DNA of 5,911 nt from Zymomonas sp. (GTDB lineage Bacteria; Pseudomonadota; Alphaproteobacteria; Sphingomonadales; Sphingomonadaceae), in NCBI GenBank assembly GCA_027489105.1, contig JAIYAJ010000546.1:1-5911 (forward strand). Reading direction: 5' to 3'. Both the position numbers and the translations under genes were made by a program. Numbering within the stretch: position 1 is the first letter of the stretch; every line of letters begins with the position of its first letter. Shown piece after piece: positions 1 to 5,911 of the stretch. The notes under the pieces were generated by a model. It worked only from the letters and a program-made list of their open reading frames with translations, searched no databases and was not told where the DNA came from.

Positions 1-730
1 CCTGCTTGCCGATCAGCGCCTTGTAGCGTTCGTCCTCCGGATTGACCGCGACCGCCATGTCGGCGAGCATCGTTTCGGGCCGCGTCGTCGCGACCGAGAT
101 CGTCCCGCTGCCGTCAGCGAGCGGATAGGAGAAGTGCCAGAAATGGCCCTGCACCTCCTTGGTCTCGACCTCGAGGTCCGAGATCGCGGTCTTCAGGCCG
201 GGGTCCCAGTTCACCAGCCGCTTGTCGCGGTAGAGCAGCTTCTGGTTGTAGAGGTCGACGAACACCTTGAGGACGGCGCGCGAGAAGCCTTCATCCATCG
301 TGAAGCGTTCGTTCGCCCAGTCGCACGACGCGCCGAGGCGGCGGAGCTGGCGGGTGATCGTGCCGCCGCTCTCTTCCTTCCACTCCCACACCTTGGCGAT
401 GAAGGCGTCGCGGTCGAAATCGGTCCGCTTCTGCCCCTTGGCGTTGAGCTGCCGCTCGACCACCATCTGCGTGGCAATGCCGGCATGGTCGGTGCCGACC
501 ACCCACAGCGCATCCTTGCCCTTGAGCCGCGCATGGCGGACGAGGACGTCCTGCAGCGTGTCGTCGAGCGCATGGCCGATGTGAAGGCTGCCCGTCACGT
601 TGGGCGGCGGGATCACGATCGTGAAAGGCTCGGCATCGGGACGCTCCGGGCGGAACAGTCCCTTGTCTTCCCAATGGGCGTACCAGCGGGCCTCGATGGC
701 GGCGGGATCGAAGGTCTTGTCTATCGTCAT
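1..730 (-). CDS. valS: Valyl-tRNA synthetase, N-terminal part (runs off left edge)
   Basis: Cytoplasmic class Ia aminoacyl-tRNA synthetase that charges tRNA-Val with valine and edits misactivated threonine. Only the first 243 residues are in the window, out of roughly 870-900 in the family. The ATG is at 730-728 and the protein begins [17 protein letters not shown], typical for ValS, so this start is well supported. Visible motifs are PPPNVTG (41-47) leading into the class I ATP-binding HIGH signature (50-53), then [10 protein letters not shown] (79-88), NWDP (174-177), and TTRPET (215-220) in the CP1 editing domain. The KMSKS loop and the anticodon-binding domain lie beyond the edge. No stop or frameshift is seen. 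There is no Shine-Dalgarno before the ATG; instead a strong inverted repeat (731-772) abuts it. The peptidase gene ends 67 nt upstream on the same strand, so co-transcription is possible. Confidence 0.97.
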   Translation of the reverse strand, partial: MTIDKTFDPAAIEARWYAHWEDKGLFRPERPDAEPFTIVIPPPNVTGSLHIGHALDDTLQDVLVRHARLKGKDALWVVGTDHAGIATQMVVERQLNAKGQKRTDFDRDAFIAKVWEWKEESGGTITRQLRRLGASCDWANERFTMDEGFSRAVLKVFVDLYNQKLLYRDKRLVNWDPGLKTAISDLEVETKEVQGHFWHFSYPLADGSGTISVATTRPETMLADMAVAVNPEDERYKALIGKQ

Positions 731-772
731 GGTGGCGCAGGCTTTAGCGGGGAGAACCGCCCCTGCGCCACC
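731..772 (-). promoter_or_regulatory. Strong inverted repeat (hairpin) abutting the valS start codon
   Basis: GGTGGCGCAGG (731-741) and CCTGCGCCACC (762-772) are perfect 11-bp inverted repeats. Inside them GCGG (747-750) pairs with CCGC (757-760) around a 6-nt loop, giving about 15 bp in total with a 5-nt bulge on one side and 1 nt on the other. On the valS mRNA the 3' arm ends at the base before AUG. The structure starts 25 nt after the peptidase stop, so it could act as a transcript end or mRNA stabiliser for that gene, but neither strand has a following T-run as in a classic intrinsic terminator. It could instead affect valS initiation. The structure is seen directly; its function is inference. 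Confidence 0.6.
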
Positions 773-797
773 CTAATCTGCCGACTGTCCGTTGCGA

Positions 798-2831
798 TCA
801 GTTGGCCTTGGTGTGCTTGTTCATCCAACCGAGCACCTCGTCATACCATTGGATGCTGTTCTTCGGCTTGAGGATCCAGTGGTTCTCGTCCGGATAGACC
901 ACCAGCCGCGCCTCGACGTCGCGACGCCGGGCGGCGGTGAAGGCGGCGATGCCCTGGGTATAGGGAATGCGGAAATCCTTCTCGCCATGCAGGATCAGCA
1001 TCGGCGTCTTCCACGCCGTCACATGGTTGACCGGGTTCCACTTCTCGTAATTTCCGGGCACCTCGAAATAGGGGCCGCCATGCTCCCACTCGTCGAACCA
1101 CAGCTCCTCGGTCTCGTAAGACATGGCACGCGCATCGAAGACGCCGGCATGGGTGACGAGGCATTTGAAGCCGTCTGGCCAGTTGCCGGCGATCCAGTTG
1201 GTCATGTAGCCGCCATAGGAACCGCCCGCCGCACAGGCGCGGCTGCCGTCGAGCCAGGAGAAGCGCTGCGTGACGGCGGCAAAACCCAGCTTCAGGTCCT
1301 GCAGCGGCTTGCCGCCCCAATCCCGGTTGATCGCGTCGGTGAAGCCCTGACCGTAGCCGGTCGATCCGTGGAAATCGACCATCACCGCGCCATAGCCGGC
1401 GCCGGTGAATACCGCCGGGTTCCAGCGATAGGACCAGCCGTCGCCGAAGGAACCCTGCGGCCCGCCATGGATCAGGAAAGCCATCGGCGCCTTCGCGCCC
1501 TCGGCGAGACCCGCCGGCTTCAGCACATAGGCCCAGACGGTGTCGCCATTGGCGCCGGCGAAGCTGACATGCTCGACGGTCGGCATGTCGATCCCCGTCA
1601 GCCGCTCGCGGTTCACCACCGTCAGGCGGACGGGCTTGCCCTTGCCGCTCGCTGCATAGAAGTCCGAAGGCGCGACGAGGCTGTTTAATGTATAGACATA
1701 ACCCTTGGGCGTCGCGAGGACGCCGCCCGCCGTGCCGCCCTCTGTCAGGCGCGTTACCTTGCCCCTGGCGACATCGATCGCGAAGATCGCGCCGGTGCCG
1801 GTATCTTCGGCGGTGACGTAGAGCGTCTTGCCGTCCTTCGACCAGGTCAGGCTGTCGGCCGAACGATCCCAGCCTTCGGTCAGGGCGCGGGTCTCGCCGG
1901 TCGCGAGGTTGCGCAGATGCACCACCAGCCGGTCGGCCTCGTAGGTCGGCCGCTTCATCGCGACATAAGCGAGCCACTTGCCGTCGGGCGAGACGCTGGG
2001 CTTGCTGTCGGTGGCCTTGTTCGCGGCGGTCAGGTTGACCGGGGCCGCCGATCCGTCGGCGGCCACCGCGAAGATGTCGAGATTGGTGGACAGCGGCTCG
2101 GTCCGCCCCGCCTCGCGCAGCGTGAAATAGACGGTCTTGCCATCCTTGCTCCAGCTGACTTCGCTGCCGTCACCATAGGGCTTGGACGGCGCATCGCCCA
2201 CGAGAGCGCCGACCAGCGGGACTCCGTCGCCGCTCGCCTTGCCGGCCGAAAGCGGCAGGACGAAAAGCTGCGACCGCTGGCCATCGGCCCAGCTGTCCCA
2301 GTGGCGCACGAAATAATCATCATAGGTCCGGCCACTGCCGCCCTTGCCCTCGGGCTTGGTGTCGGCCAGCGAACGCGCGCCGACCGGACGGTCGGCCCAG
2401 ACCAGCAGCTTGTCGCCGGTCGGCGCGATCCGGAAGCCGCCGACATCCTGATCGGCGACCAGCTCGGGCGTGCCGCCAGCGACCGACACGCGCCAGATCG
2501 CGTTCTTGCCGTCCTTGTCGGCGGTGAAGAACACCCACCGGCCGTCGGGTGCGAAAGCCGGCCCGCTTTCGTTCTTCGCGGGGTCGGCGGCGAGCTTCTC
2601 GGGAAGCGCGCCCTTGCGGCTCAGGTCGAGCCGCCACAGATCGGTGCGCCCCTTGTTGGCCGCCAGATCGGTTTCGCGCTGGTCCCAGACGAGCCAGCGG
2701 CCGTCGGGCGACACGTCGGCGCTGCCGATGCGGGACAGGGTTGCGACGTCGGTGATGGTAAGGGGGCGGGCATGGGCGGAAGCGCCGAGACCCGCCGCGA
2801 GGCCGATGGCCAGAAGCGAGATTTTCTGCAT
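798..2831 (-). CDS. Secreted S9 family peptidase (dipeptidyl/acylaminoacyl peptidase type)
   Basis: Serine peptidase of the prolyl-oligopeptidase family (S9), 677 aa, complete and of usual length. Such enzymes cleave short peptides, often dipeptides or acylated residues from the N-terminus. Residues 1-21 form a signal peptide (MQKISLLAIG, hydrophobic core, AHA cleavage site), so it probably acts in the periplasm or outside. Residues about 25-430 form a beta-propeller with repeated PD40/TolB-like blades: SPDGRWLVW (41), APDGRWVFF (94), SKDGKTVYF (228), SPDGKWLAY (281), SKDGKTLYV (331). The C-terminal alpha/beta hydrolase carries HGGP (455-458), the nucleophile Ser538 in GGSYGGY, Asp619 in HGEKDFRIP and His651 in DENHW, so the triad is intact. 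The ATG at 2831 is fixed by the signal peptide; no Shine-Dalgarno is visible. It lies 71 nt after popZ and 67 nt before valS. Leu382 uses the codon TTA in a small AT-rich patch. Substrate cannot be predicted. Confidence 0.93.
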   Translation of the reverse strand: MQKISLLAIGLAAGLGASAHARPLTITDVATLSRIGSADVSPDGRWLVWDQRETDLAANKGRTDLWRLDLSRKGALPEKLAADPAKNESGPAFAPDGRWVFFTADKDGKNAIWRVSVAGGTPELVADQDVGGFRIAPTGDKLLVWADRPVGARSLADTKPEGKGGSGRTYDDYFVRHWDSWADGQRSQLFVLPLSAGKASGDGVPLVGALVGDAPSKPYGDGSEVSWSKDGKTVYFTLREAGRTEPLSTNLDIFAVAADGSAAPVNLTAANKATDSKPSVSPDGKWLAYVAMKRPTYEADRLVVHLRNLATGETRALTEGWDRSADSLTWSKDGKTLYVTAEDTGTGAIFAIDVARGKVTRLTEGGTAGGVLATPKGYVYTLNSLVAPSDFYAASGKGKPVRLTVVNRERLTGIDMPTVEHVSFAGANGDTVWAYVLKPAGLAEGAKAPMAFLIHGGPQGSFGDGWSYRWNPAVFTGAGYGAVMVDFHGSTGYGQGFTDAINRDWGGKPLQDLKLGFAAVTQRFSWLDGSRACAAGGSYGGYMTNWIAGNWPDGFKCLVTHAGVFDARAMSYETEELWFDEWEHGGPYFEVPGNYEKWNPVNHVTAWKTPMLILHGEKDFRIPYTQGIAAFTAARRRDVEARLVVYPDENHWILKPKNSIQWYDEVLGWMNKHTKAN

Positions 2832-2872
2832 GGCGAAGGGCTAGCCCAATCGCGCCCCAGCGCCAAGACCGT

Positions 2873-2894
2873 GTCACCGCCGCGATACGGTGGC
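2873..2894 (-). terminator. Weak hairpin after popZ, possible terminator
   Basis: CACCG (2875-2879) and CGGTG (2888-2892) can pair across an 8-nt loop, extended by a T-G and a G-C pair to about 7 bp. It begins 8 nt after the popZ stop codon on the minus strand. No T-run follows, so it is a poor intrinsic terminator. It may reduce read-through from the methyltransferase-tolC-popZ unit into the peptidase gene, or be chance in G+C-rich DNA. Confidence 0.25.
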
Positions 2895-2902
2895 GCCCGC
2901 CG

Positions 2903-3505
2903 TCAGCCGTCCTTTTCCATCATCCGACGGATTTCCGCCTGAACGAGGCGCTCGACGATTTCGGGCAGGTTGCGCTCGACCCACTGGGTCAGGATCGGCT
3001 GCAGCGCCTCGCGGACCAGCGCATCGAGCGTGATGTCGCCACCCGCAGCGCGCGGCGCAGGCGTGCGCGGCAGCAGGTCGCGGGGCACCGGGCGGGACAC
3101 CGTTGCGGGCGCTTCGGCCTCGGCCTGGCGCAAGCGCTCGACGGCACGCTGCACCGGCCGTGCTTCGGCGGGACGCGGCGGAACCGGCGCCGGTTCGGGC
3201 ACCGCATCGGTCAATTCGAGGATCGAGTCGGGGACCTGGGGACGCGGTGGCTGGGGCGGTGTCTCGCTGCGGATCGGCCAGGGCGGCGGCGGGTCGCGAT
3301 CGGCCGGCGGCGGCACCTGCCCGAGCGGCAGGCGCGCAGGCGCGGGCGCCCGATTCGGCGCAGCCATCGGGGGAACCGGCGCAGGCGGGGTAGTTGCCGC
3401 CTGCCGTTGTGCGATCGGCCTGGAAGCGGCGGGTTCGTCGGAAATGATGCGCTTGATGGAAGCCAATATGTCTTCCATCGACGGTTCGGGACGCGGTTCG
3501 GCCAT
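2903..3505 (-). CDS. popZ: PopZ-like polar organising protein (DUF2497)
   Basis: A 200-aa DUF2497-family protein. In Caulobacter, PopZ self-assembles into a pole-located, ribosome-excluding condensate that anchors the ParB-parS centromere and recruits cell-cycle regulators. The expected three parts are visible: a short N-terminal helix for partner binding (MEDILASIKRIIS, 10-22), a disordered linker (about 24-155) with some 38 prolines, and a C-terminal helical oligomerisation region (about 157-198: LDALVREALQPIL, then QWVERNLPEIVERLV, then QAEIRRMMEK). A small ILELTD island (95-100) interrupts the linker. The linker holds about as many arginines as acidic residues, unlike the strongly acidic Caulobacter linker. 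The ATG at 3505 lies 14 nt after the tolC stop with no clear Shine-Dalgarno, which suggests translational coupling to tolC. Family assignment is firm; the polar role is inferred from the family. Confidence 0.9.
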   Translation of the reverse strand: MAEPRPEPSMEDILASIKRIISDEPAASRPIAQRQAATTPPAPVPPMAAPNRAPAPARLPLGQVPPPADRDPPPPWPIRSETPPQPPRPQVPDSILELTDAVPEPAPVPPRPAEARPVQRAVERLRQAEAEAPATVSRPVPRDLLPRTPAPRAAGGDITLDALVREALQPILTQWVERNLPEIVERLVQAEIRRMMEKDG

Positions 3506-3519
3506 GGGCCGAATATAGG

Positions 3520-5004
3520 CTATTTTCCGGGCGTTTCCACAGCGCTGTGTGCGGGAACTGCGGAAACGCTCGGTTCCTTCCGGGTCGACGTCGCGACCGG
3601 CTTCGGTCTTGGGTCGCTGTCCCAGTCCCAGATCCGTCCGTGCACCCGCTTATAGTTCGACACCGGGTCGTACAGCGACCCGCCATCGAGCCCGAGAGTC
3701 TTGGCCTGCGCGCGGCCCATGGCAGCGAGCAGCGCGAAGCCCGCGACATAGGCATCGCGCTTGGCCGAGACGAGCGTCGAGCGCGAATTGAGCAGTTCCT
3801 GTTCGGCATTCAGACCGTCGAGCAGGTTGCGGTTCCCCACACCCTGTTCGGCCCGAACGCCTTCGAGCGCGAGTTCGTTCGCCGAGACGGCCGCTTCCGA
3901 CGAGTCGATCACGCCCAACGCCGCTTCGTAGCGCGCAAAGGCGATGCGGGCATCGGCGATCACGGCGCGCTCGGCGGCCGTCTCGGCCTCCATCGCCTGG
4001 CTCTTGCGCGCCTGCGCCTGCCGGACGCGCGCGGCAGGCTCGCCGCCCTGATAGAGCGGGATCTGCGCCTGGAGGCCGACCGTGGCGGTCTTGTCGATCT
4101 GCGCGACACCGGCAAGGCCACCGGCGAGCGTGCCCCGATAATCGGTGTAGTCGCCCTGACCGAAGGCCTGGAGGCGCGGCATCCGCGTCGCTTCGGCAAC
4201 GCCGATGTCATATTGTGCGGCGCGCGTCGCCTGACGGGCTGCGGCAAGATCGGGGTTGTTGGCGACCGCCAGTTCGACCGCATCTTCCGAGCTGGCCGGC
4301 AGGCCCGGCAGTGCCGGCGGCGGCTCCAGCGTGTCGGGGAAGGTGCCGACCACTTCGAGATAGGTCTGCCGGCTGGCGTCCAGCTGAGCCTGTGCCGAGC
4401 GGAGATTGGCGCGCGCACCGGCCAGCCGGGCTTCGGACTGAGCCACGTCGGTGCGGGTCAGGTCGCCGACTTCGAAGCGGTCGCGGCTCGCCTGGAGATT
4501 GGTCTCCAAAACGCTGACATTGCCCTGGTTGAGGTTGACGATCGCAGTGTCTCGGATGACGTCCATATAGGCCGCAACGGCCATCGTGAACACATTGGCC
4601 TCGGTCCCCAGCAGGCTCGCCCGCCCCTGCTCGACACGCGCCTTGGCCGCGCGGATCGAATTGCGGATCCCACCGCCCTGATAGATCGGAACAGTCACGG
4701 TCGCGCCGGCCTGCAGCGCGCGCTTTGGAAAGGTGAAGGCATTGGCCGAGCGCTTGACGAACTCATTATAGCCAGCGGTCGCGGCGACATCGGGCAGCCC
4801 CGGAGCGCGCGCGATCTCGACCCCTTCGTCGGTGGCGCGGAGCCCTGCCCGCGCACCCGTCAGCGTCGGGTTCGAAGCATAAGCGCGGCTTAGCGCCTCG
4901 CGCAGCGTCTCGGCCCTGGCCGGCGCGGCCGAAAGGGCGAGCGCCAGCATCGCGGCGGACATATGGAAACGGCCTGCCGCTTTACCCCCAAGCTTCGATG
5001 TCAC
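3520..5004 (-). CDS. tolC: TolC family outer membrane protein
   Basis: Outer membrane channel of the TolC/OEP family, 494 aa, which forms a trimeric beta-barrel and periplasmic alpha-helical tunnel and serves as exit duct for type I secretion or RND/ABC efflux. Residues 1-31 are a signal peptide (Lys4, Lys8, Arg12, hydrophobic stretch, cleavage after ARA). The mature part starts ETLREALSRAYASNPTL, typical of the family. The two-fold internal repeat is plain: VPIYQGG (105-111) with IPLYQGG (315-321), each followed by an Ala/Arg/Gln-rich helix, and VGDLTRTDVAQSEA (179-192) with VGNRNLLDGLNAEQE (389-403). After about residue 450 comes a Pro/Ser/Thr/Lys-rich tail. The start is GTG at 5004, with AGGG 9 nt upstream. 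A later ATG (residue 15) would remove the positive charges of the signal peptide. No membrane-fusion protein or pump gene is nearby, so the partner is unknown. It lies 14 nt from both neighbours. Confidence 0.95.
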   Translation of the reverse strand: MTSKLGGKAAGRFHMSAAMLALALSAAPARAETLREALSRAYASNPTLTGARAGLRATDEGVEIARAPGLPDVAATAGYNEFVKRSANAFTFPKRALQAGATVTVPIYQGGGIRNSIRAAKARVEQGRASLLGTEANVFTMAVAAYMDVIRDTAIVNLNQGNVSVLETNLQASRDRFEVGDLTRTDVAQSEARLAGARANLRSAQAQLDASRQTYLEVVGTFPDTLEPPPALPGLPASSEDAVELAVANNPDLAAARQATRAAQYDIGVAEATRMPRLQAFGQGDYTDYRGTLAGGLAGVAQIDKTATVGLQAQIPLYQGGEPAARVRQAQARKSQAMEAETAAERAVIADARIAFARYEAALGVIDSSEAAVSANELALEGVRAEQGVGNRNLLDGLNAEQELLNSRSTLVSAKRDAYVAGFALLAAMGRAQAKTLGLDGGSLYDPVSNYKRVHGRIWDWDSDPRPKPVATSTRKEPSVSAVPAHSAVETPGK

Positions 5005-5013
5005 CTGTTACAT

Positions 5014-5017
5014 CCCT
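5014..5017 (-). promoter_or_regulatory. Ribosome binding site of tolC (GTG start)
   Basis: AGGG on the minus strand lies 9 nt before the GTG at 5004, directly behind the stop codon of the methyltransferase gene (5021-5019). It supports the GTG start, and the arrangement suggests the same ribosomes may reinitiate. An ATG at 5013-5011 is in the same frame but is followed at once by TAA, so it cannot be the tolC start. Confidence 0.6.
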
Positions 5018-5018
5018 G

Positions 5019-5663
5019 TCAGAAGCTGAATCCGGCAGGCTTCTCGAAACCGGGAAGGATGGCGGCATCGGCGTCGGCGAACGCCGTCGTCCCGAAACCC
5101 TTGCCCGCCTTCGCACCCGAGACCAGTCGGCTGATGCCATTTTCGATCAGCGCGCCGACCAGGCGCCCACCATCCGCAAGCTGATCGACCAGCGCCTGCG
5201 GAAGCTGCTCCACGGCGCCATCGATCAGGATCAGCGAATAGGGTGCGCCCTTCTTGCTGCCGGCGGTCAGCGCCGCCTTGACCCAAGTGGCTCCCGGAAC
5301 GGCCGCCTTGCCCTGCGCGAACAACGCCTCGTCCTCTTCCACCGCGACGACGCTGGCGCCGAGCGCGAGGAGCAGGGCCGCCGTGTAACCGGTCGCCGCG
5401 CCGATGAGCAGCACGCTGTCTCCGGCCACGATCTGCGCTCGCGTGAGCAGACGGCCGGTCACCATCGGCGGATTGAGCGAACGGCCACGGCCCAGCGGCA
5501 GAGCGATTTCGGCATAAGCGATCGCGGCCTTGTCCGCGGGTACGAAGCGCTCACGCGCGACCTCGCCCATGGCGGTGACGACGCGTGCATCGCTGACCCC
5601 GGTGGTCCGGAGCTGGCTCACCACCATCGCGCGACGCATCTGCTCGAAATTCTGCTCGGTCAC
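5019..5663 (-). CDS. Protein-L-isoaspartate O-methyltransferase family protein (divergent)
   Basis: SAM-dependent methyltransferase of the PCMT family, 214 aa from the GTG at 5663. Classical PCMT methylates isoaspartyl residues to start repair of aged proteins in the cytoplasm. Family features are the N-terminus (NFEQMRRAMVVSQLR, 5-19), VARERFVP (35-42), the SAM-binding motif I VLLIGAATGY (84-93), an acidic strand end (VVAVEED, 105-111), and later LILIDGAVEQLPQALVDQL and DGGRLVGAL. Two signatures deviate: the usual TISQP-type substrate loop reads SLNPP (62-66), and motif I lacks the usual Glu/Asp and GTGSGY form. Activity on isoaspartate is therefore uncertain. I prefer GTG 5663 because AGGA lies 6 nt before it; an in-frame GTG at 5678 would add 5 residues (219 aa) but directly follows a TAA and has no Shine-Dalgarno. 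The gene leads the tolC-popZ unit. Confidence 0.88.
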   Translation of the reverse strand: MTEQNFEQMRRAMVVSQLRTTGVSDARVVTAMGEVARERFVPADKAAIAYAEIALPLGRGRSLNPPMVTGRLLTRAQIVAGDSVLLIGAATGYTAALLLALGASVVAVEEDEALFAQGKAAVPGATWVKAALTAGSKKGAPYSLILIDGAVEQLPQALVDQLADGGRLVGALIENGISRLVSGAKAGKGFGTTAFADADAAILPGFEKPAGFSF

Positions 5664-5669
5664 TGGGTT

Positions 5670-5673
5670 TCCT
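5670..5673 (-). promoter_or_regulatory. Ribosome binding site deciding the methyltransferase start
   Basis: AGGA on the minus strand, 6 nt before the GTG at 5663-5661, is a good Shine-Dalgarno. It lies inside the reading frame if the upstream GTG at 5678 were used, and so argues for the shorter protein starting MTEQNFEQM. Confidence 0.55.
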
Positions 5674-5689
5674 GCCACTTAGTGTCTTA

Positions 5690-5718
5690 GCCATACAATA
5701 CAGTACGGACAGCTTCAA
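5690..5718 (-). promoter_or_regulatory. Candidate promoter of the methyltransferase-tolC-popZ unit
   Basis: On the minus strand TTGAAG (5718-5713) is followed after 17 nt by TATGGC (5695-5690), a plausible -35/-10 pair for the housekeeping sigma factor, about 27 nt before the preferred GTG. A second -10-like hexamer, TATTGT (5700-5695), overlaps it. The match is moderate and rests on position and spacing only. Confidence 0.35.
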
Positions 5719-5797
5719 GGCTTTATCGCCTCGACGCATTTCCGCCAAGCATGATCTGGGGATTTGGGCAAAAGACGAAGATCGCTGCCAATGACGG

Positions 5798-5826
5798 TTG
5801 ACAATCCCCCCCGCCCCCGCCATTTG
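5798..5826 (+). promoter_or_regulatory. Candidate promoter of tRNA-Cys
   Basis: A consensus TTGACA (5798-5803) stands 34 nt before the mature 5' end of the tRNA. A 17-nt spacer, mostly C (runs of 7 and 5 C), leads to 5821-5826 (CATTTG), a weak -10. A perfect -35 with a poor -10 is common at alphaproteobacterial stable-RNA genes. The -35 is convincing; the -10 is not. Confidence 0.5.
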
Positions 5827-5837
5827 CCCGCTCCACT

Positions 5838-5911
5838 GGCCCGATGGCGGAATGGTGACGCAGCGGACTGCAAATCCGTATATGCCGGTTCGATTCCGGC
5901 TCGGGCCTCCA
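5838..5911 (+). tRNA. tRNA-Cys (GCA)
   Basis: A complete 74-nt tRNA. The acceptor stem is GGCCCGA (5838-5844) with TCGGGCC (5901-5907), then discriminator T (5908), a cysteine identity base, and an encoded CCA (5909-5911). The D stem is GCG (5846, 5848-5849 region) with CGC before A5862. The anticodon stem is GCGGA (5863-5867) with TCCGT (5875-5879), enclosing loop CTGCAAA with anticodon GCA at 5870-5872. The T stem is GCCGG (5884-5888) with CCGGC (5896-5900) around TTCGATT. The anticodon arm is nearly identical to E. coli tRNA-Cys. It reads UGC/UGU codons. It is divergent from the methyltransferase gene and ends at the last base of the window, so any terminator lies outside. Confidence 0.97.

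Noticed and set aside
134..871. 245-codon plus-strand open frame opposite valS
   Set aside because: It runs across the valS start and into the peptidase 3' end. The minus-strand valS frame has HIGH and TTRPET motifs; this is a shadow.
2838..2847. Perfect palindrome GGGCTAGCCC 7 nt before the peptidase start
   Set aside because: Only 10 bp, with no loop and no second copy noticed nearby; chance occurrence is plausible in a G+C-rich gap, and no operator family is recognised.
792..2942. Long plus-strand open frames (298 and 341 codons) opposite the peptidase gene
   Set aside because: They are antisense to a complete, motif-confirmed gene, have no recognisable domain or Shine-Dalgarno, and are expected by-products of third-position G+C bias.
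3547..4893. 448-codon plus-strand open frame opposite tolC
   Set aside because: The translation is rich in Arg, Gly and Ala without family motifs, while the minus strand encodes a full TolC protein with signal peptide and internal repeat.
5008..5013. ATG-TAA start-stop element in frame just before the tolC GTG
   Set aside because: The AGGG site is directly adjacent to this ATG with no spacing, so it is unlikely to be used; the same AGGG is well placed for the GTG.
5804..5821. G-quadruplex on the minus strand from the C-rich run
   Set aside because: Only two long G tracts plus one GG are present, so four tracts of three G cannot be formed without splitting runs with hardly any loop.

Overview
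The window is ordinary chromosomal DNA from a high-G+C alphaproteobacterium, most likely a sphingomonad (order Sphingomonadales). I base this on the G+C-rich coding sequence, the style of the proteins, and the gene order pcm-like methyltransferase / TolC / DUF2497-PopZ / valS, which resembles the popZ neighbourhood known from Caulobacter and relatives. The organism call is inference; there is no rRNA here to settle it.

Layout: all five protein genes lie on the minus strand, so transcription runs from high to low coordinates. From about 5663 downwards they are a divergent protein-L-isoaspartate O-methyltransferase family protein, a TolC-family outer membrane efflux protein (3520-5004), a PopZ/DUF2497 polar organiser (2903-3505), a secreted S9 prolyl-oligopeptidase-family peptidase (798-2831), and the first 243 codons of valyl-tRNA synthetase (valS), which runs off the left edge. 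On the plus strand, diverging from the methyltransferase, a complete tRNA-Cys(GCA) occupies 5838-5911 and ends exactly at the window edge with its encoded CCA.

The first three genes are separated by 14 nt each and look like one transcription unit (methyltransferase-tolC-popZ). The peptidase and valS follow after 71 and 67 nt and may be read through or have their own promoters. The methyltransferase and tolC both appear to start with GTG behind recognisable Shine-Dalgarno sequences; popZ, the peptidase and valS have none that I can see. The 159-174 nt between the methyltransferase and the tRNA holds candidate promoters in both directions. No stretch over 300 bases lacks a gene.

Functionally this is mostly core biology: translation (valS, tRNA-Cys), cell-pole organisation (PopZ), export through the outer membrane (TolC), peptide degradation outside the cytoplasm (S9 peptidase) and a probable SAM-dependent methyltransferase. 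I see no mobile element, CRISPR array, toxin-antitoxin pair, defence system or other clearly new system. The features most worth a second look are a strong 11-bp perfect inverted repeat whose arm ends directly against the valS start codon, a PopZ linker that is arginine-containing rather than strongly acidic, and a methyltransferase with altered active-site motifs.
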